Source of the DNA: Massilia sp. Root133
Lineage (GTDB): Bacteria; Pseudomonadota; Gammaproteobacteria; Burkholderiales; Burkholderiaceae_D
DNA length: 64,000 nt
Reading direction: 5' to 3'
Assembly: GCF_001426525.1 (NCBI RefSeq)
Contig: NZ_LMEW01000016.1
Location: 1,055 to 65,054 of the forward strand
Positions 8,600-16,315 of the stretch are shown here, in pieces. Each line of letters starts with the position of its first letter. Position 1 is the first letter of the stretch. The notes below the pieces were generated by a model, which had not been told where the DNA came from, made no database searches, and saw only the letters and a program-made list of their open reading frames with translations. Both the position numbers and the translations under genes were made by a program.

Positions 8600-9687
8600 G
8601 CCAGCCCCCGGGCCGCGGCCAGCGCTTCGTATTCGCCGATCTGGGCGAGCGTCAGCGCGTGCATGTCGGCCTGCTCGCGGTAGTAGCGGTAATACCATTC
8701 GCTGACCAGGCGCACGCAGGTCTCGTAGTTCAGGTTCGCTTCCCAGCGCAGGTGGAACAGGGCCTTGTCGCAGTTCAGCTTGAGCAGCCCCGCCTCGTGG
8801 AACGGGATATTGCCGGTGACCTCGTACGCCTGTTCGGGACTCGCGAACTGCCAGTGGCGCGACAGGTCGCCCAGCAGCTCCAGCACGGTGCGGTTCTGCT
8901 CCGCGCGCGGTCCGAAGTTGAAGGCTTCGCCGGACAGTTCCGGGCGTTCTTGCAGCGCCGCGCCCAGGGCCAGATAGCCCGACAGCGGCTCCAGCACATG
9001 CTGCCACGGCCGCGTGGCCTGCGGGCTGCGGATCTCGACCTTGCGGCCTTCCGACCAGTTGCGCATGCAGTCGACGACGATGCGGTCCTTGGCCCAGTCG
9101 CCGCCGCCGATCACGTTGCCGGCGCGGCCGCTGGCCAGCTTCACCTTGCAATCGGGCGCGCGGAAGAACGACCAGTAGTACGCGTGGATGACCACTTCGG
9201 CCGCGCCCTTCGAGCCGCTGTAGATGTCGCGGCCGCCGATATGGTCGGTCTCGCGGTAGCCCCACAGCCACTCGACGTTCTCGTAGCACTTGTCGGACGT
9301 GATCATCACGGCGACGCAGGGGCGGTCGTGCAGGCGCAGGGCTTCCAGCACGTTGGTGGTGCCGATGACGTTGGTCGTGATCGTGTCCACGGGATCGCTG
9401 TACGACGTCGAGACGATCGGCTGCGCGGCCAGGTGGAACACGAAGTCGGGCTGGAAATCGGCGAGGACCCGGCGGACGGCGGCCAGGTCGCGCACGTCGC
9501 CCAGGTGGTGCTCGATATGCCCGGCCAGGCCGGTCTCCTCGAAGATGGAGGGCTGGGTCGGGATGCCGTCGGACAGGCCGGCGACGCGCGCGCCCAGCTT
9601 GAGCAGCCACATGACGAGCCAGGAACCCTTGAAGCCCGTATGGCCCGTGACCAGCACCTTCTTGTTGCGGTAGATGTCGCCGAACAT
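8587..9687 (-). CDS. rfbG: CDP-glucose 4,6-dehydratase
   Basis: The 366-residue SDR enzyme starts at ATG 9687. It shows VLVTGHTGFKGSW (TGxxGxxG at 14-21), characteristic of this family, and the catalytic pair in YSGSKGAAE. It dehydrates CDP-D-glucose to CDP-4-keto-6-deoxy-D-glucose, the branch point to CDP-dideoxy- and 6-deoxyhexoses. The cytidylyltransferase gene that supplies its substrate lies 2 bp upstream. The length matches the family. In Yersinia and Salmonella these enzymes feed O-antigen sugars; the destination here is inferred to be a glycan made by the neighbouring transferases. Confidence 0.92.
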   Translation of the reverse strand: MFGDIYRNKKVLVTGHTGFKGSWLVMWLLKLGARVAGLSDGIPTQPSIFEETGLAGHIEHHLGDVRDLAAVRRVLADFQPDFVFHLAAQPIVSTSYSDPVDTITTNVIGTTNVLEALRLHDRPCVAVMITSDKCYENVEWLWGYRETDHIGGRDIYSGSKGAAEVVIHAYYWSFFRAPDCKVKLASGRAGNVIGGGDWAKDRIVVDCMRNWSEGRKVEIRSPQATRPWQHVLEPLSGYLALGAALQERPELSGEAFNFGPRAEQNRTVLELLGDLSRHWQFASPEQAYEVTGNIPFHEAGLLKLNCDKALFHLRWEANLNYETCVRLVSEWYYRYYREQADMHALTLAQIGEYEALAAARGLAWTR

Positions 9688-9689
9688 GA

Positions 9690-10463
9690 TCACTCCCAGG
9701 TCTTCCAGGGCGCGCGGCCGGATTTCCACAGCTCTTCGAGATGCATCTTGTCGCGCAAGGTGTCCATCGGCTGCCAGAAGTCGTGGTGGAAGAACGCCCG
9801 CATCTGGCCGTCGCGCGCCAGTCCTTCCATCGGCTGCTTCTCCCACGTGGTGGCGTCGCCGTCGATGTAGTCGATGGCCTGCGGCGAGAGCACGAAGAAG
9901 CCGCCGTTGATCCAGGCGCCGTCGCCCTGCGGCTTCTCCTGGAAGCTGGTGATCTCGTCGCCCTGCAGGTTGAGGGCGCCGAAGCGGCCCGGCGGCTGGA
10001 CGGACGTCAGCGTGGCCAGCTTGCCGTGGGCGCGGTGGAAATCGATCAGTTCCGTGACGTTCACGTTCGAGACGCCGTCGCCGTAGGTGAAGCAGAACGC
10101 CTCTTCGTCGCGCACGTAGTCGCGCACGCGTTTCAGGCGGCCGCCGGTCAAGGTGTCGTCGCCGGTGTCCACCAGGGTCACCTTCCACGGCTCGGCGCTG
10201 CGCGTGTGCACTTCCATGCGGTTGTTCTGCATGTCGAACGTGACGTCGGACGTGTGCAGGAAATAGTTGGCGAAGTATTCCTTGATCACGTAGCCCTTGT
10301 AGCCGCAGCAGATCACGAAATCGTTCACGCCGTGCGTGGAATAGCCCTTCATGATGTGCCAGAGGATGGGCTTGCCGCCGATCTCCACCATCGGTTTTGG
10401 TTTGACCGAGGTTTCTTCGCTGATGCGGGTGCCGAGGCCGCCCGCGAGGATGACTGCTTTCAT
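9690..10463 (-). CDS. rfbF: Glucose-1-phosphate cytidylyltransferase
   Basis: The 257-residue enzyme starts at ATG 10463 with [18 protein letters not shown], the nucleotidyltransferase signature, followed by [18 protein letters not shown]. It couples CTP and glucose-1-phosphate to CDP-glucose. The sequence [12 protein letters not shown] contains the metal-binding Asp, and the C-terminal WKTWE ending is typical of RfbF. It is followed after 2 bp by the dehydratase gene, the canonical pairing. Upstream extension of the frame to 10598 would run into the next gene and has no sensible homology. Confidence 0.93.
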   Translation of the reverse strand: MKAVILAGGLGTRISEETSVKPKPMVEIGGKPILWHIMKGYSTHGVNDFVICCGYKGYVIKEYFANYFLHTSDVTFDMQNNRMEVHTRSAEPWKVTLVDTGDDTLTGGRLKRVRDYVRDEEAFCFTYGDGVSNVNVTELIDFHRAHGKLATLTSVQPPGRFGALNLQGDEITSFQEKPQGDGAWINGGFFVLSPQAIDYIDGDATTWEKQPMEGLARDGQMRAFFHHDFWQPMDTLRDKMHLEELWKSGRAPWKTWE

Positions 10464-10483
10464 GCGATGTCCTTGCCGTTTTT

Positions 10484-11248
10484 TCAGTTCAGGCGCCCGG
10501 TCTCGGTCAGCACCGTCAGGGGACGCGTGATCACCTTGTCCGCGCCGTATTCCAGCGCCTTCTTGCGTAGCAACAGGCCGTGCAGCCGTTCGCAGCACAG
10601 CCCCATCGTACGTTCTTCGTAGCCTTCGCGCCGGATGTAATGGTTGTGGGCGAAGCGCGCCACGACCCCTTCGAGCTGGCGCATGGTCTCGACGAACCAG
10701 GCGACCGGCATATAGCCCACGTTGCCCGCCGTGATGAAGCTGGTGCCGGACAGGAAGTTGATCGCCTCGTCGCTGTCGATCACGCCGCAGTCGACCGCGT
10801 CGCCGAAGAACATCAGCAGGTCGCGCCCGACCGCGTTCGCCGAGTACTGCTGCATGACCGAGCCGGGAAAATTGATGGGCGCCGAGATGATCGGGGTCGT
10901 GCCGTCGCCGATGAAGGCTTCGATGGGCAGGTCCTGCAGCTCGCTCGGATGCGCGTGGTAGTTGAAGCCGCGCAGCTGGCCGATCTCGGCGACCAGGGCG
11001 TAGCGGCGGTAATGGCAGACGCCGACGAAACCGTCGGCATGCGCTTCTTCCAGCAGGCGGCGGATCATGAAGAGGGCCGCGTATTCGCCCAGCTTCATGT
11101 TCTTGTACGCCAGCTGGGGCGCGTACACGCTCATGCCGATGCCGCGCTCCGGCACGTAGCCGCCGGTGCCGACGAGCGTCAGGAACGGCGGCAGGGGCCA
11201 GCCCGGGTCCTTGTGGCTGATGCAGTAGAAGGGGGGCGGGGACGTCAT
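10484..11248 (-). CDS. DUF4422-like protein, probable glycosyltransferase
   Basis: The 254-residue protein starts at ATG 11248, overlapping the stop of the GT2 gene (ATGA). The opening [10 protein letters not shown] and the block [14 protein letters not shown] resemble DUF4422 proteins, which occur in capsule and O-antigen clusters and are thought to be glycosyltransferases. No signal peptide or membrane helix is seen, so it should be cytoplasmic. Assignment rests on two motifs and context; substrate is unknown. Confidence 0.6.
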   Translation of the reverse strand: MTSPPPFYCISHKDPGWPLPPFLTLVGTGGYVPERGIGMSVYAPQLAYKNMKLGEYAALFMIRRLLEEAHADGFVGVCHYRRYALVAEIGQLRGFNYHAHPSELQDLPIEAFIGDGTTPIISAPINFPGSVMQQYSANAVGRDLLMFFGDAVDCGVIDSDEAINFLSGTSFITAGNVGYMPVAWFVETMRQLEGVVARFAHNHYIRREGYEERTMGLCCERLHGLLLRKKALEYGADKVITRPLTVLTETGRLN

Positions 11249-12123
11249 GCGGCGAGGCCCTCCGTGTAGGCGGTGTAGCGCTGCCAGGCTTCCTCGATCT
11301 GGAAGAAGACCCCGCGCAGCTGCAGGTAGGCGGTGTGCACCTGGTCGCGCTTGTCCAGCAGTTCCTGGGTGCTGATCACGCCCAAGCGGTGCGAGGCGAG
11401 CAGCAGGTCGAAGTAGTCGGAGAAGCAATAGCCGAAATTCTTGTTCACGGCCGGATTCGATTCCGACTGCAGGCGCGGATCGCGGCGGAAGTAGCTCAGC
11501 TCCTCGTCGAGGTAGAACACATCGCCGCCTTCGACCAGGTTGCAGTACGCGGACACGTCGGACAGCCCGATCGTGCAGTCATGGCCGGCCAGCGTGAACA
11601 GCCGCAGGTGGCCGATCTCCCACAGCTTCTTGCGGGTGAACATCACGGTGGAGAATTCGCCGACGAAGTTGCGCATGCCGAGGACCATGCTGCGGTGCAG
11701 TTCCAGGCCCGTCATCGAACCGCTGGCCTCGAACGCACGGCGGGTTTCGACGCGCAGGTTGTTGGCGTCGATGACCTGCGAGGCCGAGAACGTCATCTGG
11801 ACGCGCGGCTGCGCAGTCATCGCGGCCACCATGCGCTCGACGCAGAACGGATGCAGGATATCGTCGTCGAACAGCGGCTTGATGTACGTGCCCTTGCCCG
11901 AGAAGAAAGCGGCGTGGATGTTGCCGTCCCTGGTCACCGAGCAGCGCTGGTAGATCACCTCGGGGAAGCGCGCGCAGATGTCGCGGATGGCCTCGGTCGG
12001 GCAGTTGTCGCTGACGAGGATCTCGATATTCGGGTATGTCTGGCCGATGGCCGAGCGCAGGCATTGCTCGAAGTGCTCGGGCTTGTACGACGGGATGACG
12101 ATGCTGACTTTGGGGAGCGTCAT
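11245..12123 (-). CDS. Glycosyltransferase family 2
   Basis: The 292-residue GT-A protein has the classical GT2 N-terminus [20 protein letters not shown], then [11 protein letters not shown] (uridine-binding region) and a DDD cluster in [11 protein letters not shown] that would bind the metal and nucleotide. It has no transmembrane helix, so it acts at the inner face of the membrane or on a soluble acceptor. It is coupled to the DUF4422-like gene by a 4-bp overlap. Donor and acceptor sugars cannot be read from the sequence. Confidence 0.85.
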   Translation of the reverse strand: MTLPKVSIVIPSYKPEHFEQCLRSAIGQTYPNIEILVSDNCPTEAIRDICARFPEVIYQRCSVTRDGNIHAAFFSGKGTYIKPLFDDDILHPFCVERMVAAMTAQPRVQMTFSASQVIDANNLRVETRRAFEASGSMTGLELHRSMVLGMRNFVGEFSTVMFTRKKLWEIGHLRLFTLAGHDCTIGLSDVSAYCNLVEGGDVFYLDEELSYFRRDPRLQSESNPAVNKNFGYCFSDYFDLLLASHRLGVISTQELLDKRDQVHTAYLQLRGVFFQIEEAWQRYTAYTEGLAA

Positions 12124-12174
12124 GGAGACCGGAGTTCGTTGTCGTTCGTGAGAAAAAGTACGCGATGGCGCCGT

Positions 12175-13284
12175 TCACAGCGCCGCGGCGATGCGCCGTA
12201 CCGCCTGCGCGACCTCGACCGCCTGCGCCGCCGTCATCGTCGGGCCCATCGGGAGGCTGAGCACCTCGCGATGGATGGTCTCGGCGATCGGGAATCGGCC
12301 CTCGGTCATGCCGAGATCGGCGTAGGCGGGCTGCAGGTGCGGGGCGATCGGATAATGCACCAGCGTGCCGATGCCGGCCTCGGCCAGCCCCTTGGCCAGC
12401 GCGTCGCGCTGCGCATGGCGCACGACGTACAGGTGCCACACCGGTTCGGCCCACTCGGGCACGACGGGAAGGACGAGGCCGGGGATGCCGGCCAGCTCGG
12501 CATCGTAGATCGCCGCCAGCGCGCGCCGCCGGGCGTTCTGGTCATCCAGCACGGGCAACTTGGCCGACAGGATCGCCGCCTGCAGCTCGTCCAGGCGCGA
12601 ATTGAAGCCGATGGATTCGTTGTGGTATTTCTTCTGGGAGCCGTAGTTGCGCAGCGCGCGCAGTTGCCGTGCCAGTGCGTCGTCGTCGGTCGTGATCGCG
12701 CCGCCGTCGCCCAGCGCGCCCAGGTTCTTGCCGGGATAGAAGCTGAACGCGGCGGCGTGCCCCAGCGCACCGGCGCGCCGGCCGCGATAGCGCGCGCCGT
12801 GCGCCTGGGCGCCGTCCTCGACGACCTTCAGGCGGTGACGACGGGCGATGTCCATCAGCGGCGCCATGTCGGCGCACTGGCCGTACAGGTGGACCGGCAC
12901 GATGGCCCTGGTACGCGCCGTGATGGCCGCTTCCACGCGGGCCGGATCGAGGTTGTACGTGCCCACCACCGGCTCCACCGGGACCGGCGTGGCGCCGCAA
13001 TGCGAGGCGGCCAGCCAGGTGGCGATATAGGTATTGCTGGGAACGATGACTTCATCGCCCGGGCCCACCCCCCATGCCTTGAGCACGAGGAAGATCGCAT
13101 CCAGCCCGTTGGCCACGCCGATGGCATGGCGCGTACCGCACCAGGCGGCATAGGCTTGCTCGAACGCTTCCACTTCCTTGCCGAGGACATACCAGCCGGA
13201 CCGCAGCACGCGCCGCATGGCCTGTTCGATGGCGTCTTCCTGCTCGAGGTTGATGGCCTTCAGGTCGAGGAAGGGAATACTCAT
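12175..13284 (-). CDS. DegT/DnrJ/EryC1/StrS sugar aminotransferase (FdtB/QdtB-like)
   Basis: This 369-residue PLP enzyme carries the DegT hallmarks: [11 protein letters not shown] near 83-93, [10 protein letters not shown] with the PLP-ring Asp, [15 protein letters not shown] with the Schiff-base Lys at about 186, and a C-terminal HYP motif. These enzymes transaminate keto sugars bound to nucleotides. The adjacent gene encodes a fused acetyltransferase and 3,4-ketoisomerase, so the expected product is a 3-amino-3,6-dideoxyhexose, later N-acetylated (Fuc3NAc or Qui3NAc). The two genes overlap by 4 bp. Confidence 0.88.
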   Translation of the reverse strand: MSIPFLDLKAINLEQEDAIEQAMRRVLRSGWYVLGKEVEAFEQAYAAWCGTRHAIGVANGLDAIFLVLKAWGVGPGDEVIVPSNTYIATWLAASHCGATPVPVEPVVGTYNLDPARVEAAITARTRAIVPVHLYGQCADMAPLMDIARRHRLKVVEDGAQAHGARYRGRRAGALGHAAAFSFYPGKNLGALGDGGAITTDDDALARQLRALRNYGSQKKYHNESIGFNSRLDELQAAILSAKLPVLDDQNARRRALAAIYDAELAGIPGLVLPVVPEWAEPVWHLYVVRHAQRDALAKGLAEAGIGTLVHYPIAPHLQPAYADLGMTEGRFPIAETIHREVLSLPMGPTMTAAQAVEVAQAVRRIAAAL

Positions 13285-14177
13285 GCGTGCTCCACAGGAA
13301 GGGCGCCGCTGTCGCCCATGCGGCGTTTGGCGGCGACGAATTCGTCATAGTCGCGGATGTAGTCTTCCGCTTCGTAATAGTCCGACGCGAACACCATCAT
13401 CACGGCGTCGCTCGAATATTTGTACTGGATGCCCCAGGTCATCGGCGGCAGGTACAGGCCGATGTCCGGTGCGTCGAGGCGCACTTCGCAGCGGGAGGCC
13501 ACGTCGTCGACAACCACCGAACAGCTGCCTTTAACGCAGACCAGGAACTGGTGGCACTTGTAGTGTGCGTGTTCGCCGCGGGTCTTGTCGTTGGGGACGT
13601 TCATGACCAGGAAGTAGCGTTTCGGCATGAACGGGATTTCACGCATGAACTCGCCGACCGACAGGTCGCCGCGCGGGTCGCCGACGAATTTGAAGCGGTG
13701 CAACGTCACGTCGCCGACACCGAGGCGCACGGCCGACGGCGTTTTTGGCGGCGTGGTGATGGTGTGCCACTCGGCCGCCGGCTTGCGTTCGGCCTGCTGG
13801 ACGTAGTTGACCACGCGAGCCGGCGCGCCGGCCACGATCGCGTACGGCGGCACGTTATGGGTGACCACGGCCCCGGCCACGACTTCGGCGCCCTGGCCGA
13901 TGCGCACGCCCCGGTGCAGCAGGGCGCCGGCGCCGACGCGGGTGCCGGCGCCGATCACGACGTCGCTGCCGTCCCCGTCCGGCGCCTCGATGGTGACGCC
14001 CGGACCGAGGTCGACGCCCTCGTGCAGCCGCACGCCGGGCCAGACCTGGGTGAAGCCGCGCACGCGGCAGCCGGTGCCGATCGCGGCGCCCGCGTAGACC
14101 ACGACGAAGTCGCCCAGTTGCGCATCGGCGGCGACGGTGGCGCCGTCATGGACGTGGGCGGAGAAGGAACGGGACAT
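13281..14177 (-). CDS. Bifunctional acetyltransferase / FdtA-type 3,4-ketoisomerase (WxcM-like)
   Basis: The 298-residue protein starts at ATG 14177, 7 bp after an AGGAG ribosome site; an in-frame ATG at 14192 lacks this spacing. Residues about 1-135 form a left-handed beta-helix acyltransferase with hexapeptide repeats ending in [16 protein letters not shown]. Residues about 150-285 are a cupin with [15 protein letters not shown], the FdtA/WxcM signature. The first half would acetylate the amino sugar and the second would isomerise a 4-keto to a 3-keto-6-deoxyhexose nucleotide. Together with the DegT enzyme, one operon would hold all three late steps to a 3-acetamido-3,6-dideoxy sugar. The known family substrate is dTDP-linked; no dTDP-glucose genes are in the window. 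Confidence 0.85.
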   Translation of the reverse strand: MSRSFSAHVHDGATVAADAQLGDFVVVYAGAAIGTGCRVRGFTQVWPGVRLHEGVDLGPGVTIEAPDGDGSDVVIGAGTRVGAGALLHRGVRIGQGAEVVAGAVVTHNVPPYAIVAGAPARVVNYVQQAERKPAAEWHTITTPPKTPSAVRLGVGDVTLHRFKFVGDPRGDLSVGEFMREIPFMPKRYFLVMNVPNDKTRGEHAHYKCHQFLVCVKGSCSVVVDDVASRCEVRLDAPDIGLYLPPMTWGIQYKYSSDAVMMVFASDYYEAEDYIRDYDEFVAAKRRMGDSGALPVEHA

Positions 14178-14200
14178 GGAATTCTCCTGCATGTTTGGAT

Positions 14201-15505
14201 TCAGACGAGCGTCGCGACGCACACATACTGCCACGCCAGCGCGTCCTGCGCCGCCTGCTCCGGATCGTTGCCGCCGGCCGCGGCGAGCGCCCGGATGGCG
14301 GGCAGCCACTGCTCGCGCGCCGGCTCGTCGCGCACCTCGGGCGAGCCGGTGGCCAGTTCGAAGCCGGTCTGGCGCAGCAGGTCGAGCATGGTGGCGCGCG
14401 TGAACAGGCGCAGGTCGTGCGGGCGCACGGGCGTGTCGTCGCGGTAGTGCAGGTCGCCGACGGCGAGCCGGGCCTGTACGCTCCAGTGTTGGGCGTTGCG
14501 CACCGAGACGACGACGCGGGTGCCCGGCGCGCTCCGGCGGCGGATGTCGCGCAGCAGGGCCCACGGATCGGGCAGGCTGGTCAGCACGTCGCCGAGAATC
14601 CAGCAATCGGCGCCGGCCGCGTAGGTGTCGAACTGCTTGGTCGGCTTCGTGATGTCCATGTTGAACACGAAATCGCAATGCGGACGCGCCTGGTCGGCCA
14701 GTTGCGGATCGAGCTCCACGCCGAGGTACTGGCAGATCGGATGGCGGGCGCGGTAGGCCTTGGCGAACAGGCCGTTGCCGCAGCCGACGTCGATCACCTT
14801 GGCGGCGTCGGTGGGCACGAAATGCAGCAGATAGGGATCGACGCTGCCGTCGGGCGCCGGCATGTCGTAGTGGTAGCCGCCCGTGCGCTTGACCGTACCC
14901 TGCCACGGGTGCTTGATGTAGTGCGGCGTCGTGCGGCCTTCGAAATCTTCGCGGACCCATTGCACGTGCTTGTAGAGGTGGGCGTTGCCGCTGTGGTTTA
15001 GCGCCAGCATCGTCTGGATGTTCGGCGCGCCGTGCTTGATCGGCAGCGGCCATTGACGCATCACGTCCAGGTTGACCAGCATGCAGGCCGGGTGCAGGTA
15101 GTGGATGGGCCCGTCTTCCGGCTCGTCGTAGCCGCGCTCGTTGACGCGCTGGGTGCTGCCGACGCCCCACATGCCCGGCTCCAGCTCGGCCTGCAGGGTT
15201 TCGAGGAAGCCGTCCTTGACGATCTCGACGTCCGAATCGAGGAACAGCGCCTGGCCTTGCAGGTTCAGATTGTGCACGGCCCAGGTCATGCCGGGACCGT
15301 GGTGGATGTTGTAGCCGAACGGGATGAACTCGACGTCCGGGAAACGTGCGGCGATGGCACCGATCTGCGTTGCGACCTCGGGACGCGAACCGTCGATCAC
15401 GTACACTTTGTTCGAATAGAACTGGCGGAAGGTGCGCAGCAGCGCCTCGATCAGGTCGGGCGAGTTGTACGACACCGTGATGACGGGAATTTGATTCGTT
15501 TGCAT
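14201..15505 (-). CDS. Glycosyltransferase family 2 - SAM methyltransferase fusion
   Basis: The 434-residue protein starts at ATG 15505. The N-terminal half is a compact GT-A domain with VITVSYNSP and a DSD metal motif at 90-92. The C-terminal half is a class I methyltransferase with VIDVGCGNG at 237-245 and an acidic ELDP loop. The final 110 residues (DLRLFTRAT, then ALAWQYVC near the end) match the tail of the TPR-GT41 protein at 16316. A shared 60-bp element lies upstream of both genes. I infer sugar transfer followed by O-methylation of the glycan, perhaps as a capping step. The length of the GT domain is below that of most GT2 enzymes. Confidence 0.78.
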   Translation of the reverse strand: MQTNQIPVITVSYNSPDLIEALLRTFRQFYSNKVYVIDGSRPEVATQIGAIAARFPDVEFIPFGYNIHHGPGMTWAVHNLNLQGQALFLDSDVEIVKDGFLETLQAELEPGMWGVGSTQRVNERGYDEPEDGPIHYLHPACMLVNLDVMRQWPLPIKHGAPNIQTMLALNHSGNAHLYKHVQWVREDFEGRTTPHYIKHPWQGTVKRTGGYHYDMPAPDGSVDPYLLHFVPTDAAKVIDVGCGNGLFAKAYRARHPICQYLGVELDPQLADQARPHCDFVFNMDITKPTKQFDTYAAGADCWILGDVLTSLPDPWALLRDIRRRSAPGTRVVVSVRNAQHWSVQARLAVGDLHYRDDTPVRPHDLRLFTRATMLDLLRQTGFELATGSPEVRDEPAREQWLPAIRALAAAGGNDPEQAAQDALAWQYVCVATLV

Positions 15506-15549
15506 GGTGTGTTTCGAAGAGGCCGAACGTCGTCCTGCCGATCGCAAAG

Positions 15550-15609
15550 GAAGCGTAATCATACTCTGTTGACCTGTTTCCAGCGAAATTTTGTGGCCTG
15601 TGAGCAACC
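15550..15609 (-). promoter_or_regulatory. 60-bp upstream element, copy A (putative promoter of the GT2-methyltransferase gene)
   Basis: This segment is 52/60 identical to 18836-18895 and has the same position relative to a minus-strand glycan gene. Reading on the minus strand it contains a -10-like TATGAT (15558-15563) 17 bp from a conserved TCGCTG (15581-15586), preceded by the invariant GGTTGCTCACAGGCCACAAA. The -35 is far from consensus, so an activator is plausible. The -10 lies 53 bp before the start codon. Confidence 0.6.
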
Positions 15610-15730
15610 AATAGTTGGCACAATTTTGCGATTGGTTTTCAGAAGGGCAATTTGATTGCAACCATGTCATTCCTATGGCGATTGTTGTGTGTAATCATGC
15701 CTTCGTCCATCAACGTTCATACGGGGAGTC

Positions 15731-16315
15731 ATGAGCGAACAACCAACCATCCGACCCGCCGCCCGCCTGGTCGGCAACAAGCTCGTGCTGCGCGAGGTCG
15801 AGGTCGCCGATGCGGCCTATATCCTGTCGTTGCGGCTCGATCCCAAAAAGGCGGCGTACCTGTCGGCGGTCGACGCCGACGTGGCCAGGCAGGCTGCCTG
15901 GATCGAGCGCTACAAGGCGGACGGCAGCCAGGCTTATTTCATCATCTGCCTGAAGGACGAGGCGGGCGGTGCCGGCCAGCCGGTCGGCACCGTGCGGCTG
16001 TACAACGCCGTCGGCGACAGCTTTTCGTGGGGGAGCTGGATCGTCGCCGACGGTGCTCCTACCTATGTGGGGATCGAATCGGCGCTGATCGTCTATCGTT
16101 ATGCGCTCGACCATCTCGGCTTTCGCAACGCGCATTTCGAGGTCCGCAAGGACAATCGCAGCGTGTGGACGTTCCACGAGCGCTTCGGCGCGCAACGGGT
16201 GGCGGAAGACGACGTCGAGTACCGCTTCGAACTGGCGCACGATGCCATCCTCGCGTCGATGGGGCGGTATGCCCGCTTCCTGCCGGACCCGATCGACGTC
16301 GTGCGGCTCGACTGA
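15731..16315 (+). CDS. GNAT-family N-acetyltransferase
   Basis: The 194-residue protein has the GNAT fold order: beta-strand LVLREVEVADAAYILSLR, acceptor region, GTVRLYN with a following WGSWIV strand, and the C-terminal part HFEVRKDNRSVWTFHERFG that is typical of RimJ/L- and sugar-acetylating GNATs. It is transcribed against its neighbours, and its stop abuts the stop of the GT41 gene. In this cluster it probably acetylates an amino sugar nucleotide (inference); a protein N-terminal target is an alternative. Confidence 0.78.
   Translation: MSEQPTIRPAARLVGNKLVLREVEVADAAYILSLRLDPKKAAYLSAVDADVARQAAWIERYKADGSQAYFIICLKDEAGGAGQPVGTVRLYNAVGDSFSWGSWIVADGAPTYVGIESALIVYRYALDHLGFRNAHFEVRKDNRSVWTFHERFGAQRVAEDDVEYRFELAHDAILASMGRYARFLPDPIDVVRLD

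Noticed and set aside
15613-15630. Sigma-54-like site TTGGCACAATTTTGC before the GNAT gene
   Set aside because: GG and GC are only 9 bp apart instead of 10, and the -12 part is not followed by the usual base, so it is probably inactive.
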